From an uncultured Fimbriimonadales bacterium (lineage in GTDB: Bacteria > Armatimonadota > Fimbriimonadia > Fimbriimonadales > GBS-DC): a stretch of DNA of 9,349 bases. The translations under genes and the position numbers were made by a program. Position 1 is the first letter of the stretch. Each line of letters begins with the position of its first letter. Positions 1 to 5,530 of this stretch are shown here, piece by piece. The stretch spans positions 1 to 9,349 of the forward strand of contig CALAMM010000049.1 of NCBI GenBank assembly GCA_937925775.1. Reading direction: 5' to 3'. Below the pieces are notes generated by a model, which saw only the letters and a program-made list of their open reading frames with translations, made no database searches and was not told the origin of the DNA.

Positions 1-155
1 GTAGAAACGCCCAGCGGTTGCACGGTGGCGATTGCGAAGATCTGCACCAATCCAATCATCCCGCCCCAGATGAGCCAAGGCGGCAACACCGAACGCGATG
101 GCGCAACCGACCGCTCCGCCGTCTGCACAGGAACCTCTACACGCTTCGTAACCAT
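1..155 (-). CDS. N-terminus of a membrane protein, possibly YeeE/YedE-type transporter (partial)
   Basis: This is the first 51 codons of a minus-strand gene cut by the left edge. It was read from the reverse complement and has no stop codon. The start is the ATG complementary to 153-155, with a GGAGGT ribosome site ten bases upstream. The peptide begins MVTKRVEVPVQ, has a polar stretch to about residue 24, then enters a hydrophobic segment containing WLIWGGMIGLVQIFAIATVQ and ends at PLGVST. A tryptophan/glycine-rich first helix followed by PLGVST resembles the start of YeeE/YedE (sulphur transport, DUF395) inner-membrane proteins, which import reduced sulphur compounds. That match is from memory and rests on a short segment. 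What is directly visible is only that this is an inner-membrane protein N-terminus. It is transcribed divergently from the prepilin gene at 261. Confidence 0.5.
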   Translation of the reverse strand, partial: MVTKRVEVPVQTAERSVAPSRSVLPPWLIWGGMIGLVQIFAIATVQPLGVS

Positions 156-234
156 CCTTGCGGATACCTCCAAGAGGTTAGAGGCACTGGAAAGCGGAAA
201 CGATTCACCAAGCCACAGAAACGCTGACATGGTG

Positions 235-240
235 TATAAT
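235..240 (+). promoter_or_regulatory. -10 element (TATAAT) for the first prepilin gene
   Basis: A perfect TATAAT lies 20 bases before the ATG at 261. The GGAGGT ribosome site is at 249-254. No good -35 hexamer is seen: the position 17 bases upstream, 212-217, matches TTGACA at only three of six bases. Transcription would start near 247, giving a leader of about 14 bases. Confidence 0.6.
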
Positions 241-260
241 ACTGTTTTGGAGGTTTCACC

Positions 261-1163
261 ATGAGAACGCGATTCCGAGGGTTTACCCTTATCGAGCTGT
301 TGGTTGTCATCGCGATTATTGCGATTTTGGCGGCGATCCTGTTCCCCGTGTTTGCGCAGGCGAGGGAGAAGGCGCGTCAGACGCAGTGTTTGTCCAACCT
401 GCGCCAGAGCATTCAGTCCGTATTGATGTATACGAACGACTACGACACTCTTTACCCGCGCGGTATCAGCGGCGAGGGGACGCTGATTATCCACCTGTTC
501 GACCTACTCCATCCGTACCGCAAAAGCCCTGAGATCCTCACCTGTCCCTCCTACCCCAACGCCCATGGCGGGATGGATTGGGTCGAGCGGCTACGCCACC
601 GAAATGCTTCGAATCGCGCTGTTGGCACCTTCCGCTACTTTGCCTATGTGCCGAACTACGGCGTGTTCAGCTTGTTCGCCTGTCGTATTTCCACCATCGG
701 CTATCGGCAGGAGGGGAAGGTAATCAGCGAAGCGTTTGTGCCGCGTCCGGCGGAGACCATCGCGCTTGTGGACGGCTACTGGTACTATAACGCAGGAACC
801 TACTGGTTCGAATACTGGTTCAAGATCGATATCTGGCCCCGTCACCATCTGGGGAGCAACATAGCCTACCTGGATGGTCATGTGAAGTGGTCGCATCATC
901 TTGGAGTCCCGCGTGGCGGGGAGATCCCCCCTGCGTGGCGACAGACCTTCTCGGGCGTGTGTGCGCAGCGCAACACAAACACCTACTATTTCTTCAACTA
1001 CCCGCCGGGGTGGAACAACCGCACGCCTAAAAACGAAGGCGAGTTCAACACGGTCAATCCGCACGGGCAGTGCTTTGGCGACTTCTTCGGCATCCCCGAT
1101 ACGCCTGTAGTGAATGTGTGCGAGCGCCCCTGCGGATCAACCCAAGCACCGATTTGCTGGTAG
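261..1163 (+). CDS. Prepilin-type protein with H-X9-DG motif (DUF1559-like)
   Basis: A 300-residue secreted pseudopilin-like protein. The basic leader MRTRFRG is followed by FTLIELL, so a prepilin peptidase should cut between Gly7 and Phe8. Phe8 would be the N-methylated residue and Glu12 is the conserved +5 glutamate. Residues 8-31 form the hydrophobic helix. The sequence FPVFAQAREKARQTQC that follows (28-43) is very typical of Armatimonadota prepilins. His195 and Asp205-Gly206 (LDGHVKW) make the H-X9-DG motif of prepilin-associated proteins in Planctomycetes, Armatimonadota and relatives. Several cysteines lie near the C-terminus (234, 271, 287, 291, 299), possibly disulphide-bonded. GGAGGT six bases before the ATG supports the start. 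The likely role is a minor pilin or surface fibre subunit, to which the GspE/PilB ATPase at 2561-4273 would be relevant. The exact role is unknown. Confidence 0.9.
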   Translation: MRTRFRGFTLIELLVVIAIIAILAAILFPVFAQAREKARQTQCLSNLRQSIQSVLMYTNDYDTLYPRGISGEGTLIIHLFDLLHPYRKSPEILTCPSYPNAHGGMDWVERLRHRNASNRAVGTFRYFAYVPNYGVFSLFACRISTIGYRQEGKVISEAFVPRPAETIALVDGYWYYNAGTYWFEYWFKIDIWPRHHLGSNIAYLDGHVKWSHHLGVPRGGEIPPAWRQTFSGVCAQRNTNTYYFFNYPPGWNNRTPKNEGEFNTVNPHGQCFGDFFGIPDTPVVNVCERPCGSTQAPICW

Positions 1164-1172
1164 TGAGCCTCT

Positions 1173-1201
1173 TTGCAAAAAGAGACCAGATTAGGTATAA
1201 T
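1173..1201 (+). promoter_or_regulatory. Sigma-70-type promoter for the beta-barrel gene
   Basis: TTGCAA (1173-1178) and TATAAT (1196-1201) are separated by exactly 17 bases, making this the best promoter in the window. The -35 lies inside a 6-bp inverted repeat, CTCTTT-GCAA-AAAGAG (1169-1184), which begins just after the stop of the prepilin gene. Transcription should begin near 1208. Confidence 0.75.
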
Positions 1202-1204
1202 AGA

Positions 1205-1233
1205 GCGTCGTTTGAGGACGGCTCAAACGACGC
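1205..1233 (+). promoter_or_regulatory. Perfect 12-bp inverted repeat in the 5' leader of the beta-barrel gene
   Basis: GCGTCGTTTGAG (1205-1216) and its exact reverse complement (1222-1233) flank the 5-base loop GACGG. Given the -10 at 1196-1201, the repeat starts at or a few bases before the expected transcription start. The mRNA would therefore begin with a stem-loop of about 9-12 bp. The ribosome site at 1249-1254 lies outside it. It could protect the 5' end of the message, as described for E. coli ompA, or be a DNA operator at +1. Confidence 0.7.
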
Positions 1234-1263
1234 ACATCACACACACAAGGAGGGTTCTTTGAG

Positions 1264-1770
1264 ATGATGCACAAGGGACTGTTGTGCTTAGCGACGGTGG
1301 CGCTCATGGGAACGCTCGCGCTGACTGCGCCTGCCTCTGCGCAAGATTCGGCTATGCAGGGGTTCACGCTGAACGCGGGCATTTTCTATCCCAGCAAGAA
1401 GAGCGTGCGCGATGCGACGGAGGATGTGTGGTTCAACATCGATCTGGGCTACAAGTTCCAGACCAGCGAGCCGAAGGAGTCGGGCTACTATTATGACCTT
1501 GGCGCGTCGGTAGGCTACAAAGGCGCTGGTGATTTCTACTACATCCCCGTCCATCTCACCTTCACAGGCTACCTGAACGAGCAGTTCTTCTATCGCGTGG
1601 GAGCGGGCATCGGCTTCCCCAAACGTGGCGATGCCGCGTTCTCGTACGCGGTCGAACTGGGCTACAACTTCAACACGGGAGCGACCCCCATCGCCCTCAC
1701 GGTGGGCTACGCAGGAATCCAGCGTGGGGACATCAACGGCTTCACTGTTGGCGTGCAGTTCCGGTTCTGA
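1264..1770 (+). CDS. Small secreted beta-barrel protein, probably outer membrane
   Basis: A 168-residue protein with a clear signal peptide: a lysine near the start, a hydrophobic core through about residue 20, and APASA-Q at 22-27, with cleavage expected after Ala26. The rest alternates polar and hydrophobic or aromatic residues in short strands with glycine-rich turns, for example YYYDLGASVGYKG and FFYRVGAGIGF. It ends in GVQFRF with a terminal phenylalanine, the usual C-terminal signal for BamA-dependent outer-membrane insertion. The size fits an 8-strand barrel of the OmpA/OmpX/OmpW type, but I recognise no specific family. The first of two adjacent ATGs is chosen because GGAGGG (1249-1254) lies nine bases upstream of it. 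The gene is a single transcription unit with its own promoter, structured leader and terminator. Its presence argues for a diderm envelope. Confidence 0.8.
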   Translation: MMHKGLLCLATVALMGTLALTAPASAQDSAMQGFTLNAGIFYPSKKSVRDATEDVWFNIDLGYKFQTSEPKESGYYYDLGASVGYKGAGDFYYIPVHLTFTGYLNEQFFYRVGAGIGFPKRGDAAFSYAVELGYNFNTGATPIALTVGYAGIQRGDINGFTVGVQFRF

Positions 1771-1794
1771 GCAAGCCTCGTTCCAGGTTCAAGA

Positions 1795-1830
1795 AAAAAT
1801 CCCCCTGCCTTTTTCGGCAGGGGGATTTTT
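1795..1830 (+). terminator. Intrinsic terminator after the beta-barrel gene
   Basis: A perfect 15-bp stem, AAAAATCCCCCTGCC (1795-1809) with its exact complement at 1816-1830, has a 6-base loop (TTTTTC) and ends in five T residues. It lies 24 bases after the stop at 1770. Because an A tract precedes the stem, it could also stop transcription coming from the other direction. Confidence 0.92.
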
Positions 1831-1932
1831 CAAGGAAGGAAGGTACTCTCCACCCTATAAGACTCTTTTCAGCCCCAAAAGCGGACATCGCCTCATGAAA
1901 CCTTGCATTCATACCTGCGTCTAATTGGTAGG

Positions 1933-2547
1933 ATGCCTGTTCGGGGAAGGTTTCGGGGGTTCACCTTAACTGAGCTGCTGGTCGTGATGGCGCTGATCGC
2001 GCTTTTAGTGGCGGTCTTGCTGCCTGTGGTTCAGAACGCGCGGCGTGCGGCGCAGCGCACGGTCTGCATCTCGAATCTCCGTCAGATAGGGTTGGCGGTG
2101 CGGATGTATCGTGACGATTATCAGGAGTTGCCGCCCTACTTGTCGGCAGTGCGCTCTTATGTAGGCGACTTGCGCGTGTTTGTGTGTCCTGTTGACCCGC
2201 TGGAAGGGAAACACCAGGTTCGCGATACGCTGGGCGATTCGTTCCGCTTAGAGGGCGATTTTTACCTGCCCAGCGGCGTGAGTTATACCTATGTGCCGAA
2301 CTGGGCGATTGCGCGATGGCTGGGCTGGTGGGCGGCAGGGCCGCCTTACGGCGAGGGCAAGTGGGGCGAGCTGACCCCGCTCTCCGAGTGCCACTGGCAC
2401 TGGGCGCGACAGTTCAACCCGCGCTGGCAGACCGACCGCGTGGCGGGCGCACGCGGCTGGGTGCTTATCCTCACGCTCAACGGCGCAGTTCGACGGCTCC
2501 GAGCCGAACTCCCTCCAGAAGCGTTTAGCCCAGAGCAGTACTATTGA
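1933..2547 (+). CDS. Second prepilin-type protein, shorter, with degenerate H-X9-DG motif
   Basis: A 204-residue pseudopilin-like protein counted from the ATG at 1933. The leader MPVRGRFRG is followed by FTLTELL, so cleavage is expected after Gly9, with the +5 glutamate at Glu14. A hydrophobic helix spans about 10-32. It shares with the prepilin at 261 the segments CISNLRQ, a CP dipeptide after a short hydrophobic run, and YVPNW (YVPNY in the other), so the two are paralogues. In the place of the H-X9-DG motif it has Ala163 and Asn173-Gly174, so both signature residues are changed. An in-frame ATG at 1903 would add ten residues. I prefer 1933 because the leader is then of usual length, but neither start has a good ribosome site. 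A possible -10 (TATAAG, 1856-1861) is weak. The gene ends 13 bases from the convergent ATPase gene. Confidence 0.82.
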   Translation: MPVRGRFRGFTLTELLVVMALIALLVAVLLPVVQNARRAAQRTVCISNLRQIGLAVRMYRDDYQELPPYLSAVRSYVGDLRVFVCPVDPLEGKHQVRDTLGDSFRLEGDFYLPSGVSYTYVPNWAIARWLGWWAAGPPYGEGKWGELTPLSECHWHWARQFNPRWQTDRVAGARGWVLILTLNGAVRRLRAELPPEAFSPEQYY

Positions 2548-2560
2548 GCAGTCGATGCCC

Positions 2561-4273
2561 TCACGCTGCCCGTGCCTGTCCCGCGCTTATCTGGATTTGC
2601 GACAGCACCTCCTCGATGGTCGTGACCCCGTCGCGCACTTTCTGCAAGGCGTCCTGCTGAATGGTGAACAGAGTGCCTGGAGGCGCCGCGGCTCGAATCT
2701 GCTCGCTGTCTGCCTCGTGCGCGATTAGGCGGCGCACAGGCTCGCTGACGATGAACAGCTCGTACAGTCCAATCCGCCCACGATAGCCGATATTACCGCA
2801 CTCGCTGCACCCCACGGCTCGATACGCTGGCACTGAACTGCTGCCGAACAGAGCCGTGATGGAGGGGTCTGTGAGGGTCGTCGGCTCCTTGCATCGCTCA
2901 CAAAGGCGACGCACCAAACGCTGCGCTAATACGCCAATCAGCGCGGAGTTAATCAGGAACGGCGGGATGCCCATATCGATCATCCTGGCTGGCGCGCTGG
3001 TGGCGTCGTTGGTGTGCAGCGTCGACAGCACCAGGTGCCCAGTCATTGCGGCGCGACAGGCGATCTCAGCGGTCTCCGCATCGCGGATTTCGCCCACCAG
3101 CACCACATCGGGGTCTTGGCGCAACATCGCGCGGAGCTGGCTTGCAAAGGTCAATCCTGCGCGTTCGTTCACCTGCGACTGCCCGATGCCTTCAATGGTG
3201 AACTCTACAGGGTCTTCACAGGTCAGGATGTTCCGCCGTTCGGACTTAATCTGTTGCAGCAGGGCATAGAGCGTCGTGCTTTTTCCAGAGCCTGTGGGGC
3301 CTGTCACCAGAATCATGCCCCACGGCTTACTGGCTAACTGGATGAGTCCCTGCTCCACTTGAGCGGGCATGCCGAGTTGGTTGAGGGTTTTGAGGACGTT
3401 TTCGCGGTTGAGCAAGCGCACGACGACGCGCTCGCCGAACACGGTGGGCAGCGAGGAGACACGCGCGTCGATTTTGCGCTCGCCCGACTTGAAAGTGAAG
3501 CGTCCATCTTGGGGGCGGCGGCGCTCCGCGATGTCCATCTCCGCCATCAACTTGACCCGCGCCGTCACCGACGCTTGCAACGCGCGCGGCACGGTACGCA
3601 CCACATATAACACGCCGTCGATGCGCAGGCGTACCTGCAACGCATTCTCCAACGGCTCAAAGTGGATATCGCTGGCGTTGCGTTCAACCGCCTCCAGCAG
3701 GATGCTGTTGACCAATCGCACCACAGGTGCTTGCTGCACAATCTGTTCGAGCTGCGCGACATCCTCGGCGACTTCGAAGGTGTCTTCACTCACCTCCAGT
3801 TCCTGCACACTCTCTTCGGGACGCTCAGGGTCCTCATGCGTGCTGTAAAGGCGTGCAATTGCTCGCACGATGCGCTCAGTCGGGCTAAAGGCGACCTTGA
3901 TGAACTTGCCTGTGGACTGCCGCAGGTAGTCGAGCATCTCCACATTGTTCGGGTCTGCCGTGGCCACCCACAGGGCGTCGTTCTCTTCGCGGAGAGGCAC
4001 GACCATAAAGCGCGTCGCCTCCTGCATGCCAATCCAGTGGCGTACCCGCTGCGCCTGTGCTATCGCCGCTTCGTGGAGGGGTTCATAGGGGCATTCCCAC
4101 TGCTCCGCCTGCGCCTCGTAGTAGTCGTCGTGGGTTATGTAGCCCAGCTCGATGAGCGTCTCGCCGAGCTTTTTGCCCGTCAATCGCTGGGTCGCCAACG
4201 CCTCCTCCAACTGCTGGGGGGTGATTTTCCCCTTCTGCAAAAGCCATTCGCCCAGTCGCTTAACGCCGTACAT
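2561..4273 (-). CDS. GspE/PilB-family assembly ATPase of type IV pili or type II secretion
   Basis: A 570-residue cytoplasmic hexameric ATPase that drives pilus or pseudopilus assembly. The N-terminal part (about 1-145, including LGETLIELGYIT at 36-47) matches the MshEN/GspE-N domain, which in some members binds cyclic di-GMP. The ATPase core shows the Walker A motif GPTGSGKST (325-333), an Asp box TCEDPVEF (351-358), Walker B DVVLVGE (389-395) and a His box TGHLVLSTLHTND (411-423). Four cysteines (458, 461, 489, 492) form the C-x2-C...C-x2-C zinc site of GspE/PilB, which PilT retraction ATPases lack. The length is normal for PilB. The start is supported by AGGAGT six to eleven bases upstream. 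No PilC, PilT, PilM or peptidase gene is adjacent, so its partners must be encoded elsewhere; two prepilin genes lie just downstream in the opposite orientation. PilB and GspE cannot be told apart from this sequence alone. Confidence 0.95.
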   Translation of the reverse strand: MYGVKRLGEWLLQKGKITPQQLEEALATQRLTGKKLGETLIELGYITHDDYYEAQAEQWECPYEPLHEAAIAQAQRVRHWIGMQEATRFMVVPLREENDALWVATADPNNVEMLDYLRQSTGKFIKVAFSPTERIVRAIARLYSTHEDPERPEESVQELEVSEDTFEVAEDVAQLEQIVQQAPVVRLVNSILLEAVERNASDIHFEPLENALQVRLRIDGVLYVVRTVPRALQASVTARVKLMAEMDIAERRRPQDGRFTFKSGERKIDARVSSLPTVFGERVVVRLLNRENVLKTLNQLGMPAQVEQGLIQLASKPWGMILVTGPTGSGKSTTLYALLQQIKSERRNILTCEDPVEFTIEGIGQSQVNERAGLTFASQLRAMLRQDPDVVLVGEIRDAETAEIACRAAMTGHLVLSTLHTNDATSAPARMIDMGIPPFLINSALIGVLAQRLVRRLCERCKEPTTLTDPSITALFGSSSVPAYRAVGCSECGNIGYRGRIGLYELFIVSEPVRRLIAHEADSEQIRAAAPPGTLFTIQQDALQKVRDGVTTIEEVLSQIQISAGQARAA

Positions 4274-4290
4274 GGTACACTCCTACAGGA

Positions 4291-4319
4291 ATTATCGGCG
4301 TTCACGGCGTACTTTTAAA
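4291..4319 (-). promoter_or_regulatory. Possible promoter of the GspE/PilB gene
   Basis: On the minus strand, GATAAT (complement of 4291-4296) lies 17 bases before the ATG, and TTTAAA (complement of 4314-4319) lies 17 bases further upstream. The two match consensus at five and four of six bases. The leader would be about ten bases and begin at the ribosome site. Confidence 0.4.
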
Positions 4320-4385
4320 GCATCGGCTCGGTTATGGGATGACCCCGTGCGCTCGGCACGCCTGCTTATAGAGGAGGTAATAGAA

Positions 4386-5297
4386 ATGTACCAGCCGAAT
4401 CGGTTGCTCACGAACCCTGTGAATAAGTATATAGTAGAGTTGGCAAAAAACTGGGAAGGTTATGAGTTGTTGCTTCGTCCCGCGCGGCGGTTCCTGTTTC
4501 ACAACTTGTACCGTCCCAGCGCGTATGTGCCTGAGTTCAATAAGCCTTGTTTTGGCGTTCTTTGCCAGCGCGACGACCGCGAGAAGCGTCCGTTGTTGGT
4601 CATCGAGACAGAGGCGCAGCTGAGCGAGGCGCTGCGTCAATCCTATCGTGATTGCGAAATCCTGTGGTTGGAGGTTTATGAGGGGCCTGCAGGGATCCAC
4701 TTCTCCTGCGAGAACGCGGGCATCCGTATGGAGATGAGCTGCTCGGTGGCGCAGATGGGGGTCGCCCTGCGTGCGCCGCTGGCGTGGGTCCAAGAGCGCG
4801 TCGAACGGCGCTACATCCCGCAGGGACGGCTTATCCAGAGCTTTCACGAACGGCTGCTCCGCGAGGCGATTGACCTCCTGCTGGACGAGTTTCCCATCGA
4901 GGTTCACCACCAGATGCCGTTCGGCTTCGTCACGGGCTATCGGGCGCAGATGCCCCCCCAGATTGCCCGCTCCGCCGTCGATGTCGTGCTGCTGGTCAGC
5001 TCCCGCTACAATCCCGACGGCGTGGTGCTGCTGCCAATTAACCTGAATCTGCATAACGCGCATGTGTCCAACGAGCAGACGACGGAGAAGGATCGGTTGA
5101 TGTGCGACTTCGCTCGCGAGATCGAGATGCCGTTTTTGACCATCCGCGCAGCCGAGCAGCCCGATGCCTATGTGTTCTCCGCGCCATCGCTGAATGAGAA
5201 GTCGATTACCGTCACGGGGCGTGCGCCTGCCGACTGGGCAAACGCGATTCGACCGTTCGTCGAAGCCGCGCTGGAGAGCCTGAATCGATTGCTGTAG
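4386..5297 (+). CDS. Uncharacterised protein with DUF2726/PD-(D/E)XK-like C-terminal region
   Basis: A 303-residue protein with no signal peptide or membrane segment. The ATG at 4386 is chosen because GAGGAGGT (4371-4378) sits seven bases upstream. The reading frame stays open back to 4152, but that part lies antisense to the ATPase gene. Residues 1-150 are not recognised. Residues about 152-256 follow the layout of DUF2726, a PD-(D/E)XK endonuclease-like fold: a helix (FHERLLREAIDLL), a HHQMPFGF strand, then VDVVLLV with Asp199, then LLPINLNLHN, then EKDRLMC and the strand MPFLTIRA. In that family the second acidic site usually reads like IELD. Here it is INLN (Asn219, Asn221), so the nuclease centre would be incomplete. 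This family placement is by pattern from memory and is uncertain. No promoter is obvious upstream. The gene ends 29 bases before the small gene at 5327. Confidence 0.75.
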   Translation: MYQPNRLLTNPVNKYIVELAKNWEGYELLLRPARRFLFHNLYRPSAYVPEFNKPCFGVLCQRDDREKRPLLVIETEAQLSEALRQSYRDCEILWLEVYEGPAGIHFSCENAGIRMEMSCSVAQMGVALRAPLAWVQERVERRYIPQGRLIQSFHERLLREAIDLLLDEFPIEVHHQMPFGFVTGYRAQMPPQIARSAVDVVLLVSSRYNPDGVVLLPINLNLHNAHVSNEQTTEKDRLMCDFAREIEMPFLTIRAAEQPDAYVFSAPSLNEKSITVTGRAPADWANAIRPFVEAALESLNRLL

Positions 5298-5302
5298 TGG
5301 GG

Positions 5303-5308
5303 TATAAT
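5303..5308 (+). promoter_or_regulatory. -10 element (GGTATAAT) for the small gene at 5327
   Basis: A perfect TATAAT preceded by GG, six bases after the stop of the upstream gene and 18 bases before the ATG at 5327. The -35 position (5280-5285, CTGAAT) matches consensus at three of six bases. The leader would be about 12 bases and start at the ribosome site, so the small gene may be transcribed on its own. Confidence 0.55.
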
Positions 5309-5326
5309 CTGTCTGGAGGCAAACCT

Positions 5327-5476
5327 ATGAACAAGTTCGGTCTGATTTTGGCTCTGGCGGCGCTACTGGGTGCGGGCGCCGCGGCGATTATCATCGGCGC
5401 GAAGGGCAACGGAACCACGCCAACAACATCGGTCACTACTTCTGGGAAGGCATCCTGTTGCTCTGGGCATAAGTAA
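5327..5476 (+). CDS. Small membrane or secreted peptide with CC-x2-H tail (49 residues)
   Basis: A short open frame read directly from the sequence. The ATG is preceded by GGAGG (5315-5319) with a 7-base spacer and by TATAAT at 5303-5308, so it has the full signals of a real gene. The product has MNK, a hydrophobic segment of about residues 4-25 rich in Ala, Leu, Ile and Gly, a Lys at 26, a threonine/serine-rich linker (about 30-39), and the tail GKASCCSGHK. The hydrophobic part could be a signal peptide or a single membrane anchor with the tail outside. There is no obvious lipobox. The paired cysteines 44-45 and His48 could bind metal or be redox active; this is inference. I recognise no family. 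The gene lies between an unknown protein and a GalU-like gene. Confidence 0.65.
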   Translation: MNKFGLILALAALLGAGAAAIIIGAKGNGTTPTTSVTTSGKASCCSGHK

Positions 5477-5495
5477 AGCCAGAGGGAATCCTCGT

Positions 5496-5528
5496 CCCCT
5501 CCCCCTGCAGAGGGAGGGGGAAACCCCC
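5496..5528 (+). repeat. C/G-rich inverted-repeat cluster with two competing hairpins before the GalU-like gene
   Basis: A pyrimidine-rich run (5495-5506) faces a purine-rich run (5510-5520) across the palindrome CTGCAG. They form a stem of about ten pairs with one mismatch and one G-T pair (5497-5506 with 5511-5520, loop GCAG). The last five G residues (5516-5520) can instead pair with five C residues at 5524-5528 across AAA. The two structures exclude each other, and both involve the only ribosome-site-like sequence (GGAGG, 5513-5517) before the ATG at 5531. There is no T tract, so it is a poor intrinsic terminator. It may simply be a dispersed intergenic repeat. Confidence 0.5.
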
Positions 5529-5530
5529 GT

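Noticed and set aside
18..227. Plus-strand open frames at the left edge
   Set aside because: They read opposite the truncated membrane-protein gene, have no ribosome site and show no protein-like features.
591..1064. 157-codon minus-strand open frame opposite the first prepilin
   Set aside because: An antisense shadow of a well-supported gene, with no domain visible.
1169..1184. CTCTTT-GCAA-AAAGAG inverted repeat after the first prepilin, considered as a terminator
   Set aside because: The 6-bp stem is AT-rich with no T tract, and it overlaps the -35 of the next gene. It is too weak to call as a terminator.
1894..1923. 9-codon frame (MKPCIHTCV) just before the second prepilin, considered as a leader peptide
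   Set aside because: There is no ribosome site and no attenuator-type structure after it, so a chance frame is more likely.
3662..4318. 218-codon plus-strand open frame opposite the GspE/PilB gene
   Set aside because: The minus-strand ATPase is certain from its motifs; this frame is its mirror and shows no recognisable domain.
4346..4360. CGTGC-GCTCG-GCACG hairpin before the DUF2726-like gene
   Set aside because: A 5-bp stem is expected by chance in GC-rich sequence and does not involve the ribosome site.
4152..4385. N-terminal extension of the DUF2726-like gene
   Set aside because: It overlaps the ATPase gene and its promoter, is Ser/Arg-rich without structure, and the strong GAGGAGGT site points to the ATG at 4386.
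4332..5063. 243-codon minus-strand open frame opposite the DUF2726-like gene
   Set aside because: Its translation is low-complexity and rich in His, Gln, Arg and Asp, typical of an antisense shadow. The plus-strand gene has a strong ribosome site and coherent protein sequence.
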